Positions 1 to 8,643 are shown, counted from the stretch's first letter. The stretch: DNA of 64,000 nt from Actinomadura geliboluensis (GCF_005889745.1 NZ_VCKZ01000003.1:19510-83509); one strand, 5' to 3'. The notes: generated by a model not told the origin, from the letters alone. Numbers and translations: made by a program.

Positions 1-1
1 G

Positions 2-340
2 TGCAGCCTGCGTGAACTGTCCCGGGAGGGCGGAGCTCCGGGGGTGTGGCGGCTCGGCATCGGCCGGTACAAGGGCGATGAGCTCCACTGGCACCGCGTG
101 TTCGGTTTCCGCAGACGGCCCCGGCAGGTGATCCACCGCCGGGGCCTCGTCGTGTCCAACCGGCGGCTGCCCGGCCCGGAGGAGGCCGAGGGCCTGCTCC
201 CGGAGGTGAGCGTCATCGAGGTGCGGGACGGGGAGCTGACCGTCGAGCTGGCGATGGGCGCGGAGGCGCTGACCGGCTTCCTGTCGTGGCTGGAGGCGGC
301 CCCGCCCGGACTTCCGGTGGATCTGCGCCCACCGGAGTGA
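2..340 (+). CDS. DUF2550 family protein (5' end outside window)
   Basis: The reading frame is open from the first bases, so the N-terminus lies upstream of the window. The visible 112 residues contain a WRLGIGRYKGDELHWHRVF stretch, an arginine-rich segment, and an ELAMGAEALTGFLSWLEAAP ending. These are hallmarks I recall for DUF2550, small membrane-anchored proteins encoded just after atpC in many actinobacteria. The predicted N-terminal membrane helix would be outside the window. Function is unknown. Its position upstream of a PduO-type adenosyltransferase matches my memory of the atp-downstream gene order in Streptomyces, although here two other genes lie between. A start at GTG 44 is possible but would remove part of the domain. 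Confidence 0.8.
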   Translation, partial: CSLRELSREGGAPGVWRLGIGRYKGDELHWHRVFGFRRRPRQVIHRRGLVVSNRRLPGPEEAEGLLPEVSVIEVRDGELTVELAMGAEALTGFLSWLEAAPPGLPVDLRPPE

Positions 341-506
341 GCTCCGCTTTGTGGGGCCGGCGGGTGCCCTGCGGGCGGCGGTGCGGCATGGCCTGGTAAG
401 GCGCCGGTATCGAATCGTCCTGGCGGCGGCGGCGCTGCTTGAGGCGCCCGGGGCGCGGGACCAGGATCGCTCCTGGTCCGCTCGGTCCCCGTCCGCTGGA
501 GTGCAC

Positions 507-2141
507 GTGCGCAAGCTGATCACCGGCCGCAACCTCCTCACCGGCACCGCTGTGGCGCTGCCCGCGCTGTTCCTGCCGGCGGCCCTTCCGGCGGCGGGCG
601 CCGCGCCGGAACGCCCCGACCTCGCGAAGCTGGTGACGCTGAAGGACGTCCAGGCGCACCTGGCCGCGTTCCAGGAGATCGCCGACTACAACGGCGGCAA
701 CCGCGCGGCGGGCACCTCGGGCTACGGGGTGTCGGTGAAGTACGTGGTCGGACGCCTCCGCAAGGCCGGCTTCTCCCCGAAGGTGCAGAAGTTCACCTAC
801 CCGTACTGGGCGGAGAGGTCCGACGCGGTGTTCGCGCGGACGGCGCCGTCGAAGAAGTCCTACGAGCGGGAGAAGGACTTCCTGACGTTCGCCTACTCGG
901 GGGCCGGGGACGTCACCGCGGCCGCGGTCGCCGTCGACTACCCGGCCAAGGGCGACGGGACGAGCGGCTGCGAGAAGAGCGACTTCAACGGCTTCGCGAA
1001 GGGCTCGATCGCCGTCGTCCAGCGCGGCACGTGCACGTTCGCGGTGAAGGCGGAGCGGGCGCGGGCGGCGGGCGCGTCCGCCGTGGTCGTCGCGAACACG
1101 GCGAAGGAGAAGGGGCCGGTGAACGGGACGGTGTCGAAGACCGCCGCGATCCCGGTCATCGGCGTCACGCACGAACTGGGCGCCGCGCTGGCGAAGGCCG
1201 CCAAGGGCGCCAGGGGCGGGAAGACCGCGAAGGGCGGGACGACCGCGAAGGGCTCGAAGACCGCGAAGGGCGCGAAGACCGCGAAGGGCGCGAAGGCCGG
1301 GAAGGGCGCGAAGGCCGGGCTGCGGCTGCGGGTGAAGGTCGACGCCGTCCACGGGAAGCGGTCGTCGTCCAACGTCATCGCCGACACCGAGCGCGGCGAC
1401 CCCGACAACGTGGTGGTCGCCGGGGCGCACCTCGACAGCGTCCCGGAGGGCGCGGGGATCAACGACAACGGCACCGGCGCCGCGGCGCTGCTCGCCATCG
1501 CCGGGAAGATCAAGGAGCTCGGCAAGGGCGGGCTGCGCAACCGGGTGCGGTTCGCCTGGTGGGGCGCCGAGGAGGAGGGCCTGCGGGGGTCCGCGCACTA
1601 CGTGAAGTCGCTGCGGGCGTCCGAACGGGAGAAGATCGCGCTGAACCTCAACTTCGACATGCTGGGCTCGCCCAACGGCGTCCGCGGCGTGTACGACGGC
1701 GACGGCTCCACCGGCGCCGGGACGCGGGCGCCCGCCGGGTCCGGGGCGATCGAGAAGATGTTCCGCGACTACTTCAAGAGCCGCCGCCTGCCGACCGTCG
1801 AGGGCGCGTTCGACGGGCGCTCCGACTACGGGCCGTTCATCGCGAAGGGCATCCCGGCCGGCGGCATCGCGACCGGCGCCGAGGGCGTGAAGACCGCCGC
1901 CGAGGCGAAGGCGTTCGGCGGCCGGGCCGGCAAGGCGTACGACCCCTGCTACCACGCCCGCTGCGACCGGGTGAAGAACGTGAACCTCAAGCTCCTCGAC
2001 ACCAACACCGACGGTGTCGCGCACGTCCTCCAGCATCTCGCCCGGACGACGGTCGCGGTCAACGGCGGCGCCCGGTTGGTGCTGCCGCTCATCCCGTCCG
2101 GGCGTGCGCCTGTCTGGGAGGGGCCTTACCAGGTCCGCTGA
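507..2141 (+). CDS. Secreted M28-family zinc aminopeptidase with PA domain and Lys/Gly/Ala-rich linker
   Basis: This is a 544-residue exported metallopeptidase. The GTG at 507 has GGAG five bases upstream, better than GTG 501, and gives a classic signal peptide (VRKLITG, hydrophobic run, AGA cleavage region). A protease-associated domain spans roughly residues 115-230. The M28 catalytic domain follows from about residue 280. The two-zinc ligands expected for the Streptomyces griseus aminopeptidase family are visible: His in AGAHLDSV, Asp in INDNGTGA, Glu in WWGAEEEGL, Asp in NFDMLGS and His in CYHARCD. Between the two domains lies a low-complexity stretch of repeated TAKG, GAKT and GKGAKAG units (bases about 1190-1320), unusual for the family. 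It probably releases N-terminal hydrophobic residues from extracellular peptides. It is monocistronic and convergent with the DUF4097 gene. Confidence 0.9.
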   Translation: MRKLITGRNLLTGTAVALPALFLPAALPAAGAAPERPDLAKLVTLKDVQAHLAAFQEIADYNGGNRAAGTSGYGVSVKYVVGRLRKAGFSPKVQKFTYPYWAERSDAVFARTAPSKKSYEREKDFLTFAYSGAGDVTAAAVAVDYPAKGDGTSGCEKSDFNGFAKGSIAVVQRGTCTFAVKAERARAAGASAVVVANTAKEKGPVNGTVSKTAAIPVIGVTHELGAALAKAAKGARGGKTAKGGTTAKGSKTAKGAKTAKGAKAGKGAKAGLRLRVKVDAVHGKRSSSNVIADTERGDPDNVVVAGAHLDSVPEGAGINDNGTGAAALLAIAGKIKELGKGGLRNRVRFAWWGAEEEGLRGSAHYVKSLRASEREKIALNLNFDMLGSPNGVRGVYDGDGSTGAGTRAPAGSGAIEKMFRDYFKSRRLPTVEGAFDGRSDYGPFIAKGIPAGGIATGAEGVKTAAEAKAFGGRAGKAYDPCYHARCDRVKNVNLKLLDTNTDGVAHVLQHLARTTVAVNGGARLVLPLIPSGRAPVWEGPYQVR

Positions 2142-2168
2142 GACCGGCGCGGTCGTCTAGTCGGTCGT

Positions 2169-3110
2169 TCAGTAGGGCGCGACGAGGATGCCGCCGTCGC
2201 GGGTGGCGAGCTTGATCTTGCGCTCGGACCGGGAGTCCTCGTGGATGGCGGGGTCGATCTCCTTGCCGCCGTTGTCGGTGGCCGCGCTGATGGCGTAGCT
2301 CTCGCCGGTGGGCGGCAGGCAGAGCTTGATGGAGCCGTTGTCGGTGTCGGCGTCGACGCTCGCGGGCGGCGCGGCGAGCCGCAGGTCGATGCCGCCGTCC
2401 CTGGTGCGGGCGGTGAGCCGCTCGGTGGTCAGCCCCTGCGCGTCGATGCCGCCGTTGTCGCTGCGGAGGTCGGCGACGGTGGCGGTCCCGCTGAGCCGGA
2501 GGCTTCCGTCGGCGGAGCGGACCGTCAGCTTCCCGGCGGTGAGCCCGGTCGCGTCCACGGAGCCGTTCTCGCTGCGCACGTCGGCGGTGGTGACGCGGCC
2601 GGAGACGCGCACCGAGCCGTCCTGCGAGCTGAGGGAGACGTTGGACGCCCGCAGGTCCGTCGCCTTGATCGAGCCGTTCTGGGTGTGCAGCCGCACCGTC
2701 CCGCCGAGCCCGGACGCGTCGATCCGCCCGTCCCGGCTCTCGATCTCCACCGGCATCGAGCGCGGCACCCGGACGCGGTAGGAGACGCCGCACGAGGAGG
2801 ACCCGAACCCGATCGCCTGGCCGCCGCACTTGGCCGTGAGCTTCAGCGTGGTGCCCTCGGTGACGTGCTTCACCCGCGGCTTGTTCCTGTCGTTGGACCA
2901 GCGCAGCCGCTCGTTGACCTCGATGCCGGGGGAGTCGGACGCGGTCACCACGACCCGGTTCCCGTTCCCCGCGATCGTCAGCTTGGCGACGCCGGCCGGC
3001 GCCGTGTAGGAGCGGTCCTCGTGGCCGGTGCCGAAGCTCACGTTGCCGCAGGCGGTCAGCGTCGCCGCCGCCACCGCCGCCAGCGCTGCCGTGCCCGTCA
3101 GGGTCCTCAC
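2169..3110 (-). CDS. DUF4097-family beta-repeat lipoprotein
   Basis: 313 residues. The N-terminus is a lipoprotein signal peptide with an LTAC lipobox around residue 21, so the mature protein should be anchored to the outer face of the membrane. The rest is a repetitive right-handed beta structure with recurring SxDGSxR, ENGSVDATGL and RDGGI units, the pattern of DUF4097 (putative adhesin). Cysteines at C-G-G and S-S-C-G-V may form a disulfide. Molecular function is unknown; relatives are often encoded near sensor or stress genes, which is not the case here. It lies downstream of the cobalamin adenosyltransferase on the same strand but is separated from it by a strong hairpin, so it is probably transcribed on its own. 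Confidence 0.85.
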   Translation of the reverse strand: MRTLTGTAALAAVAAATLTACGNVSFGTGHEDRSYTAPAGVAKLTIAGNGNRVVVTASDSPGIEVNERLRWSNDRNKPRVKHVTEGTTLKLTAKCGGQAIGFGSSSCGVSYRVRVPRSMPVEIESRDGRIDASGLGGTVRLHTQNGSIKATDLRASNVSLSSQDGSVRVSGRVTTADVRSENGSVDATGLTAGKLTVRSADGSLRLSGTATVADLRSDNGGIDAQGLTTERLTARTRDGGIDLRLAAPPASVDADTDNGSIKLCLPPTGESYAISAATDNGGKEIDPAIHEDSRSERKIKLATRDGGILVAPY

Positions 3111-3193
3111 GTGGTCTCTCCCGTTGTCGCCGTGCCCCGTACATGACCAGCCTGTCCGGTACGGGGCGGCGGTACCAGGTGGGGAGCCGGTGA

Positions 3194-3223
3194 GCCGGTG
3201 GTGGGGTTAGCCCCACCACCGGC
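3194..3223 (-). terminator. Strong intergenic hairpin after the adenosyltransferase gene
   Basis: A perfect 13-bp inverted repeat (GCCGGTGGTGGGG against its complement) with a four-base loop lies 16 bases beyond the stop codon of the minus-strand adenosyltransferase gene and upstream of the DUF4097 gene. No clear U-tract follows, as is common for actinobacterial terminators. Confidence 0.65.
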
Positions 3224-3238
3224 GCCCGCACGGAGGGG

Positions 3239-3853
3239 TCAGCGCTCCCCGCCCGGCTTCCACAGGACGTCGCCGTGCCCGGCGTTCGCCACGCGGCACA
3301 GGATGAACAGCAGGTCCGACAGCCGGTTGAGGTACTTGGCGGTGAGCGGGTTCACGCCGCCCTCGGCGACCTCGTCGGCGCTGCCGTGCGCCTCGATCGC
3401 CGCCCAGGTGGTGCGTTCGGCGCGCCGCGCCACCGTCCGCGCGACGTGCAGCAGCGCCGCGCCCGGCGTCCCGCCCGGGAGGATGAAGCTGCGCAGCGCC
3501 GGAAGTTCGGCGTTGTGCTCGTCGCACGCCGCCTCCAGCCGCTCGATGTAGGACGGCTCGACGCGCAGCGGCGGGTACTGCGGGTCGGGGACGACCGGCG
3601 CGCACAGGTCGGCGCCCACGTCGAACAGGTCGTTCTGGACGCGGACCAGCAGCGTCGCGACGTCGTCCGGCAGCGAGCCGAGCGCGAGGGCCGCGCCGAT
3701 CGCGGCGTTGGCCTCCTCGACGTCGGCGTAGGCGGCGAGGCGCGGATCGGTCTTGCGGGTCCGCGACGCGTCGCCGAGCGCGGTGGTGCCGTCGTCGCCC
3801 GTCCGGGTGTAGATGCGCGAGAGTACGACGGGGTTGTCCCTGTTCTTCGCCAT
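3239..3853 (-). CDS. PduO-type ATP:cob(I)alamin adenosyltransferase
   Basis: 204 residues, normal for the PduO/MMAB family. It transfers the adenosyl group of ATP to cob(I)alamin, giving adenosylcobalamin for mutases such as methylmalonyl-CoA mutase. The family's N-terminal ATP-binding motif is clear (RIYTRTGDDGTTALGDASR), followed by a helical bundle with an ILPGGTPGAALLHVARTVARR segment and the C-terminal LNRLSDLLFILCR signature. The start is the ATG at 3853 (MAKNRDNPVVLS). Cytoplasmic. It is divergent from the GMC oxidoreductase, with about 70 bases between the two starts. Confidence 0.93.
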   Translation of the reverse strand: MAKNRDNPVVLSRIYTRTGDDGTTALGDASRTRKTDPRLAAYADVEEANAAIGAALALGSLPDDVATLLVRVQNDLFDVGADLCAPVVPDPQYPPLRVEPSYIERLEAACDEHNAELPALRSFILPGGTPGAALLHVARTVARRAERTTWAAIEAHGSADEVAEGGVNPLTAKYLNRLSDLLFILCRVANAGHGDVLWKPGGER

Positions 3854-3924
3854 GTCCCGCAGCCTAGCCCTGCCGTTCTCCGAAGCTCGTTCGGTAGGGT
3901 TCCGGAAAGACCCCGGAGGCCGCC

Positions 3925-5517
3925 GTGTACGACTACATCATCGTGGGAGCGGGGAGCGCGGGCTGCGTCCTCGCCGCAAGACTGACCGAGGACCCCTCCG
4001 TAAAGGTCCTGCTGCTGGAGGCGGGCCCGCCCGACGACGCGCCGGAGATCCACATCCCGGCCGCCGTGGCGGCGCTGATCAAGGGCCCCTACGACTGGGA
4101 CTACGCGACCGTCCCGCAGGAGCACGCGGCGGGCCGCAGCGTGTACTGGCCGCGCGGGCGGACGCTCGGCGGCAGCTCGTCCACCAACGCGATGATCTAC
4201 ATCCGCGGCGCCCGGTACGACTACGACACCTGGCGCGACGCGCACGGCTGCGACGGCTGGGGCTACGAGGACCTGCTCCCGTACTTCCGGCGCGCCGAGG
4301 ACCAGCAGCGCGGCGACCTCCCCTACCACGGCGTCGGCGGCCCCCTCCGCGTCGAGGACCTGCGCTACAAGCACCCGCTGACCCGCGCCTGGGTGCAGTC
4401 GGCGAAGGCGTACGGCCTCGCCGCCAACCCCGACTTCAACGGCGCCGACCAGGACGGCGTGGGCTTCTACCAGGTCACCCACAAGCGCGGCCGGCGCTGG
4501 TCGACCGCCGCCGGGTACCTGCACCCGATCGAGAACCGGCCGAACCTCACCGTCGTCACCGACGCCCTCGCCACCCGCGTGGTGATCGAGGACGGGCGGG
4601 CCGTCGGCGTCCGCTACGAGGCGCGCGGCGAGACGCACTCGGCGCGCGCCGAGGCGGAGGTCATCCTGTCCGGCGGCGCGGTGAACAGCCCGCAGCTGCT
4701 CATGCTGTCGGGCGTCGGCCCCGCCGACCACCTGCGCTCGCTCGGCATCGACGTCCTGGTCGACTCGCCGGTGGGGCAGGGCCTCCAGGACCACCCGTTC
4801 GTGAACGTCATGTTCGCCACGCCGCGGACGAAGGTGCTGTGGGAGCAGGCCAACGCGCGCGCGTTCGCCCTGTACCAGGCGCTGGCGCGCGGCCCCTACG
4901 CGTCGAACGTGGCCGAGGCGGGCGGGTTCGTCCGGACGGTCGAGGGGCTGCCCGCGCCCGACCTCCAGTACCACGTCCTGCCGACGCCGTTCGTGAACCA
5001 GGGGCTCGTCGACGTGACCGAGCGGCTGCTGTCGGTCATGGTCACCGCGATCGCGGTGGAGAGCCGCGGCGCGCTGACCCTGCGGTCGGCCAGCCCGTAC
5101 GCCAAGCCGCTGATCGACCCGGCCTACCTCGCCGCGAAGGCCGACCTGGACATCCTGGTCGCGGGCGTCCGGCAGGCCCGCGAGATCGCCGCGTCCGGGC
5201 CGCTCGCGTCGCTGGTCGGCGGCGAGTGGGCGCCGGGGGAGCAGGCCGACTCCGACGAGGCCGTCACCGAGTTCGTCCGCCGCGAGGTCGCGACGCTTTT
5301 CCATCCGACCAGCACGTGCGCCATGGGCGGGGACGGTGCGGTGTGCGATGCGGAGCTGCGGGTGCGGGGGGTTGAGGGGCTGCGGGTTGTGGACGCTTCC
5401 GTCATGCCTACGGTTCCCCGGGGCAACACGAACGCGCCGACCATTGCGATCGCGGAGCGCGCTGCCGATCTGATTCGTGGACGTGCGCCGCTGGCGCCCG
5501 CCAACGCTGGGGCGTAG
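3925..5517 (+). CDS. GMC-family FAD-dependent oxidoreductase (choline dehydrogenase-like)
   Basis: 530 residues, the usual size. The N-terminus carries the FAD-binding Rossmann motif (IIVGAGSAGCVLAARL) and the GMC signature 1 region (WPRGRTLGGSSSTNAMIYIRG). A second signature follows (SGGAVNSPQLLMLSGVGP). The C-terminus has the catalytic His region LFHPTSTCAMGG and the FAD-contacting RVVDASVMPTVPRGNTNAPT. It oxidises an alcohol, with substrate undetermined; choline, glycol ethers and sugar alcohols are common in the family, and no betaine aldehyde dehydrogenase gene is adjacent. The start is GTG 3925 with a GGAGG-like site upstream. It is monocistronic and converges on the small gene at 5638-5748. 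Confidence 0.92.
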   Translation: MYDYIIVGAGSAGCVLAARLTEDPSVKVLLLEAGPPDDAPEIHIPAAVAALIKGPYDWDYATVPQEHAAGRSVYWPRGRTLGGSSSTNAMIYIRGARYDYDTWRDAHGCDGWGYEDLLPYFRRAEDQQRGDLPYHGVGGPLRVEDLRYKHPLTRAWVQSAKAYGLAANPDFNGADQDGVGFYQVTHKRGRRWSTAAGYLHPIENRPNLTVVTDALATRVVIEDGRAVGVRYEARGETHSARAEAEVILSGGAVNSPQLLMLSGVGPADHLRSLGIDVLVDSPVGQGLQDHPFVNVMFATPRTKVLWEQANARAFALYQALARGPYASNVAEAGGFVRTVEGLPAPDLQYHVLPTPFVNQGLVDVTERLLSVMVTAIAVESRGALTLRSASPYAKPLIDPAYLAAKADLDILVAGVRQAREIAASGPLASLVGGEWAPGEQADSDEAVTEFVRREVATLFHPTSTCAMGGDGAVCDAELRVRGVEGLRVVDASVMPTVPRGNTNAPTIAIAERAADLIRGRAPLAPANAGA

Positions 5518-5586
5518 CCCGCGTCTGGCAGCGCGGGTGGTAGCGCGGCTGGCAGCGAGTCTGGCAGCGCGGCCGGAAAAGAAGAA

Positions 5587-5613
5587 CGCCCCCGTCCTCT
5601 TCGGACGGGGGCG
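5587..5613 (-). terminator. Intrinsic terminator of the 36-residue gene
   Basis: A perfect 11-bp stem (CGCCCCCGTCC with its complement) and a five-base loop. Read on the minus strand it is followed by a T-rich run (TTCTTCTTTT), so it looks like a proper Rho-independent terminator 25 bases after the stop codon of the small minus-strand gene. Confidence 0.8.
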
Positions 5614-5637
5614 TGCGCTGCGTACAGGCGGCGGGCG

Positions 5638-5748
5638 TCACCGCTTCAGGGCCTTCGCAATCCGGACGCGGCGCGCGTCCTTGGCCTCGTTGCGCAGTAC
5701 GCGTACGCGGTCGTTGATGATGACCTTGTCGATCTCCGGGCGGATCAT
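5638..5748 (-). CDS. Small basic protein, 36 residues, function unknown
   Basis: A short frame from ATG 5748 to TGA 5638 encodes MIRPEIDKVIINDRVRV followed by a basic tail ending RVRIAKALKR. It has a GAGGAG ribosome-binding site seven bases before the ATG and a well-formed intrinsic terminator after the stop, so it is very likely expressed. The N-terminal half is predicted beta-like and the C-terminal half is a strongly basic helix, suggesting nucleic acid or ribosome contact, but no family is recognised. It stands alone between the GMC oxidoreductase and the decayed hydrolase. Confidence 0.7.
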   Translation of the reverse strand: MIRPEIDKVIINDRVRVLRNEAKDARRVRIAKALKR

Positions 5749-5894
5749 GTCTGACTCCTCGTTCCCGCCGGGCCCTTGTGGCCTGACATGTACAAGGTTC
5801 GTCCTAAGCCCCCACCCCCCACATGGGGACGACGCCTTATATCCGCCGCCTAAGACCGCCTTAGTGCGCGGCCTACGAGCCCGAAGGGCCTGAG

Positions 5895-6991
5895 TTGGAC
5901 GCTCAGTCGCGCATCCAGGAGCTCGCCGACCGCCTTACCGCGCCGGGTATCGCCTCCGGCGAGGAGGTCGGGCTGCAGGTCGCCGCCTACCTCGACGGCG
6001 AACGGGTGGTGAACGTGTGCGCCGGCGTCGCGGACTCGACCACCGGCCGTCTGGTCGACGAGCGCACCCTCTTTCCGGCCGCGGGTCTGATCTCAACGCT
6101 CGTCCATGTGCTCGCCGACCGCGGGCAGCTCGACTACGGCGTCCCGGTCGCCGCCTACTGGCCGGAGTTCGCCGCCCACGGGAAGGTCGGGATCACCCTC
6201 GCCCACGTCCTCACGCACACCGCCGGGGTACCGCAGACGCCGCCCGGCGTCGTCCTGGAGGACCTCGCCGACTGGGACGGGATGTGCGCGCGGATCGCCG
6301 ACCTTCGACCGCTCTGGCGGCCCGGCAGCGCGACCGGATGGCACGCCCTGACCTTTGGTTTCATCCTGGGTGAGGTCGTCCGGCGGGTTGCTCAGACCTG
6401 TTGGGCGACTTCCCGCCTGGCTCGCTGTTCCATGAGGTCGTCCCGGCTTGGCTGCGGGCAGGCGCCGAGTTGGGGAACCGGCCGGAAAGCTGGATGCTGC
6501 CGGGCCCGGCCGGCGGCGTGGCGACGGCCGATGCTCTCGCCCGAATGTTCGCCGCGCTCATCGGGGAGGTGGACGGTGTCCGCCTTGTCGGCCCCGCCAC
6601 GGCCGGCCGGTTCTCGGAGGCCGTCACGACCTGGGAGGACAGGGTGACGAGGGCGCCCATCCCGAAGGGGCTCGGCTACCAGGTCGGGCTCGTGCCGATG
6701 GGGAACACCATCGCCTTCGGGTGGCAGGGCGGCGTCGGCCTCATGTTCGCCGACCCTGGGCGCGGGCTCACCTTCGCTTGCATGCACAACCTCCTGACGG
6801 ACGCGCCGCTGGGCAGTGCTTACCGGGTCGCCGACGAGGTTCGGCTCGCGCTCGGCCTGGAGACCGGGATGATCCAGGCGATCAGGAGGAGGATGGGGGA
6901 ACGCGCGGCACGCCGCATCCGCGGACGCGTCGCGAGGCGGCGGAAAAGGGTGGACGGGTGGGAGCGGGATCTGCGATCATCCGGCACATGA
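5895..6991 (+). pseudogene. Beta-lactamase-fold serine hydrolase (EstB/LACTB type), frameshifted and internally deleted
   Basis: Two frames make up one decayed gene. The first half (5895 to about 6390, TTG start) encodes the N-terminal part of an S12/EstB-like esterase ending ALTFGFILGEVVRR. The second half (6401-6991) continues in another frame with LPGPAGGVATADALARMFAAL, LGYQVGLVPMGNTIAFGWQGG and ADPGRGLTFACMHN. The segment that normally joins them, around EEIAGPLGV in relatives, is missing. The nucleophile motif SxxK is also absent: the corresponding region reads TLFPAAGLISTLVHVL. The gene is therefore broken by a frameshift and a deletion and has lost its catalytic centre. A run of about 400 bases between 5518 and 5894 otherwise holds only the small gene. 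Confidence 0.8.
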
Positions 6992-7022
6992 TCGATGAAA
7001 GGGGCGTCGCCGCCCTCGTCCG

Positions 7023-8093
7023 GTGAGCGGTTACGCGCAGCGGGAAGCTGCGAACGTCCGCTCGGAATGGCTCGGGCACCTGCTGTCCACCGAGCCCGCC
7101 GACCGTCCGGCCGCCGAAGCGGCCATTTCCGAGTTCTACCGCCTGATCGGCCTCGGCCCGCCTCGTTTCCACTGGGTTGCGTCGCCGGTGGCCGCGCTGG
7201 AGACCGTCCCGCCCGGTGTACGGGCATCCGAGGCTCCAGATCGATTCCCCGACTGGCCGCTGCCGCCGCGTTTCCGCCGTCTGCTCGGCGAGCTGACCGT
7301 GGGGCTCGATGCGACGGTCGCGCGCGGCCATCCGCTGGTGGAGCGGATCGTGGGCCAGTCCGTGAGAGATCCGCTCATGGCGTCCGTGCGCAGCACGCTG
7401 CGGCCGGCGCTCGGCGGCCGTGAGAGGGCTGGACGGGTGCTCGACTGGTACTCGGCCTGGTGCCTCTCCAGGGTCGCCCACTACGACGCCGTCCGCCGGA
7501 CGTCCGGTGTGGTGTTCACGCCTGAGCAGGAGCGGCTGCTCGGCCTGTGGGGGGCGCTGGTCCGGTCGTGCGGCTGGTGGTGGCCGCGCGAGCACGTGTG
7601 CGTCGTCTCCGAGCGTCCCGTCGAGCTGCACACCGAGATCTGGGACGACGACGGGCGGGTGCGGCTGCACGGCTCGGACGGCCCCGCGCTCCGGTACGGC
7701 GACGGATGGGACGTCCACGCCTGGCACGGCACGCGGGTGCCCGCGTGGGTGATCGACGACCCGGACGTTGAACGGATCGAGCGGGAGACCAACGTCGAGG
7801 TCCGGCGGTGCGCGATCGAGAACATGGGGTGGGGCGACTACATCGACCGGGCCGGGCTCCGGCTCGTCGCCGTCGCGCCCGACCCCGGCAACCCCGGCTC
7901 CGAACTGCGCCTCTACGACCTGCGCGAGCAGACCAGGGTGCTGCTCGCCGTCAACGGCTCCGTCGAGCGCGACGGGCGCCGCCGCCGCTACGGGCTGACC
8001 GTGCCGGCCGCCATCCCGGACCCGGTCGCCGCCGCCGGCTGGACCTACGGGCTGTCCGCCGACCAGTACTCACGTCTCGTCCGCCGAACCTGA
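7023..8093 (+). CDS. DUF6745-like protein
   Basis: 356 residues with no signal peptide or membrane segment. The C-terminal part has the pattern I associate with DUF6745: HTEIWDDDGRVRLHGSDGPA, YGDGWDVHAWHGTRVPAWVI, and ERETNVEVRRCAIENMGWG. The N-terminal 200 residues are helical and arginine-rich. The molecular role is unknown. Relatives occur as single genes or with short repeat proteins in actinobacteria. The GTG/ATG start choice is uncertain; the frame opens at GTG 7023. The next gene begins ten bases after the stop, so the two probably form one transcript. Confidence 0.6.
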   Translation: MSGYAQREAANVRSEWLGHLLSTEPADRPAAEAAISEFYRLIGLGPPRFHWVASPVAALETVPPGVRASEAPDRFPDWPLPPRFRRLLGELTVGLDATVARGHPLVERIVGQSVRDPLMASVRSTLRPALGGRERAGRVLDWYSAWCLSRVAHYDAVRRTSGVVFTPEQERLLGLWGALVRSCGWWWPREHVCVVSERPVELHTEIWDDDGRVRLHGSDGPALRYGDGWDVHAWHGTRVPAWVIDDPDVERIERETNVEVRRCAIENMGWGDYIDRAGLRLVAVAPDPGNPGSELRLYDLREQTRVLLAVNGSVERDGRRRRYGLTVPAAIPDPVAAAGWTYGLSADQYSRLVRRT

Positions 8094-8103
8094 AGGTGAT
8101 CAC

Positions 8104-8547
8104 ATGACCGTGACTCTCGCGTCCCTTTCGCAGCAGACCGGACTCGCCGTGCTCGACCATCTCGAGCAGTCGGTGAGCATCCCCGTCGTCGACGGGCTCC
8201 AGGCCCAGGGCGACCTGATCGTCATCCCCTTCGCCGAAGTCTCCGCCTCCCTGTCGCTCCGGCCGGACGTCGAATGGCAGGACGTCCCGCCCGAGGGCGT
8301 CGAGCTGCTGCGGGGCGAGGCGGGCGGCAACCCGCATACGCTCGTCGCCGACCCCGGCACCTGCCGCTGGACGCGGCGGGTGGGGGAATCCATCGGCCTC
8401 GCGATCGGCGTCTTCGAGGCGTCCGCCACCGTGTACCTGCTTCATCCCGAGCACGGCGCTTCTGGCTGCACGCCGGGGCGCTATGTGGTGAGGCGGCAGC
8501 GCGAGTACACGGTTGGTGGGTGGGGGGCGCGACTCGTCGCCGACTAG
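8104..8547 (+). CDS. Hypothetical 147-residue partner of the DUF6745-like gene
   Basis: It starts at ATG 8104 with GAAGGTGATCAC immediately upstream, only ten bases after the preceding stop, implying co-transcription and perhaps translational coupling. The protein is mostly beta-predicted, acidic, and has no signal peptide. A hydrophobic IGLAIGVFEASATVYLLHPEHGA segment near residue 110 is probably core rather than membrane. I recognise no family. Pairing with a DUF6745-like gene is the only functional hint. Confidence 0.6.
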   Translation: MTVTLASLSQQTGLAVLDHLEQSVSIPVVDGLQAQGDLIVIPFAEVSASLSLRPDVEWQDVPPEGVELLRGEAGGNPHTLVADPGTCRWTRRVGESIGLAIGVFEASATVYLLHPEHGASGCTPGRYVVRRQREYTVGGWGARLVAD

Positions 8548-8614
8548 TTCCTGCCGCAAGGAGACTGACTGCAGCGCAGCGGAACTGGCTGCAGCGGAGT
8601 TGGACGTAAGGGAA

Positions 8615-8643
8615 AGCGCCTCCGTCTTGATGGGCGGGGGCGC
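8615..8643 (+). terminator. Hairpin terminator after the DUF6745 pair
   Basis: A 12-bp stem, including two G-U pairs, is formed by AGCGCCTCCGTC and GGCGGGGGCGCT around a short loop, 68 bases after the stop of the 147-residue gene. Confidence 0.55.

Noticed and set aside
213..2036. Long minus-strand open frame opposite the M28 peptidase
   Set aside because: It is the antisense shadow of a GC-biased gene: arginine/alanine/glycine-rich, no domain, and the plus strand has full catalytic motifs.
3352..5304. 650-codon minus-strand frame across the GMC oxidoreductase
   Set aside because: No recognisable protein features and it overlaps two well-supported genes; typical high-GC artefact. The same applies to the long plus-strand frame at 34676-38296 across the NRPS.
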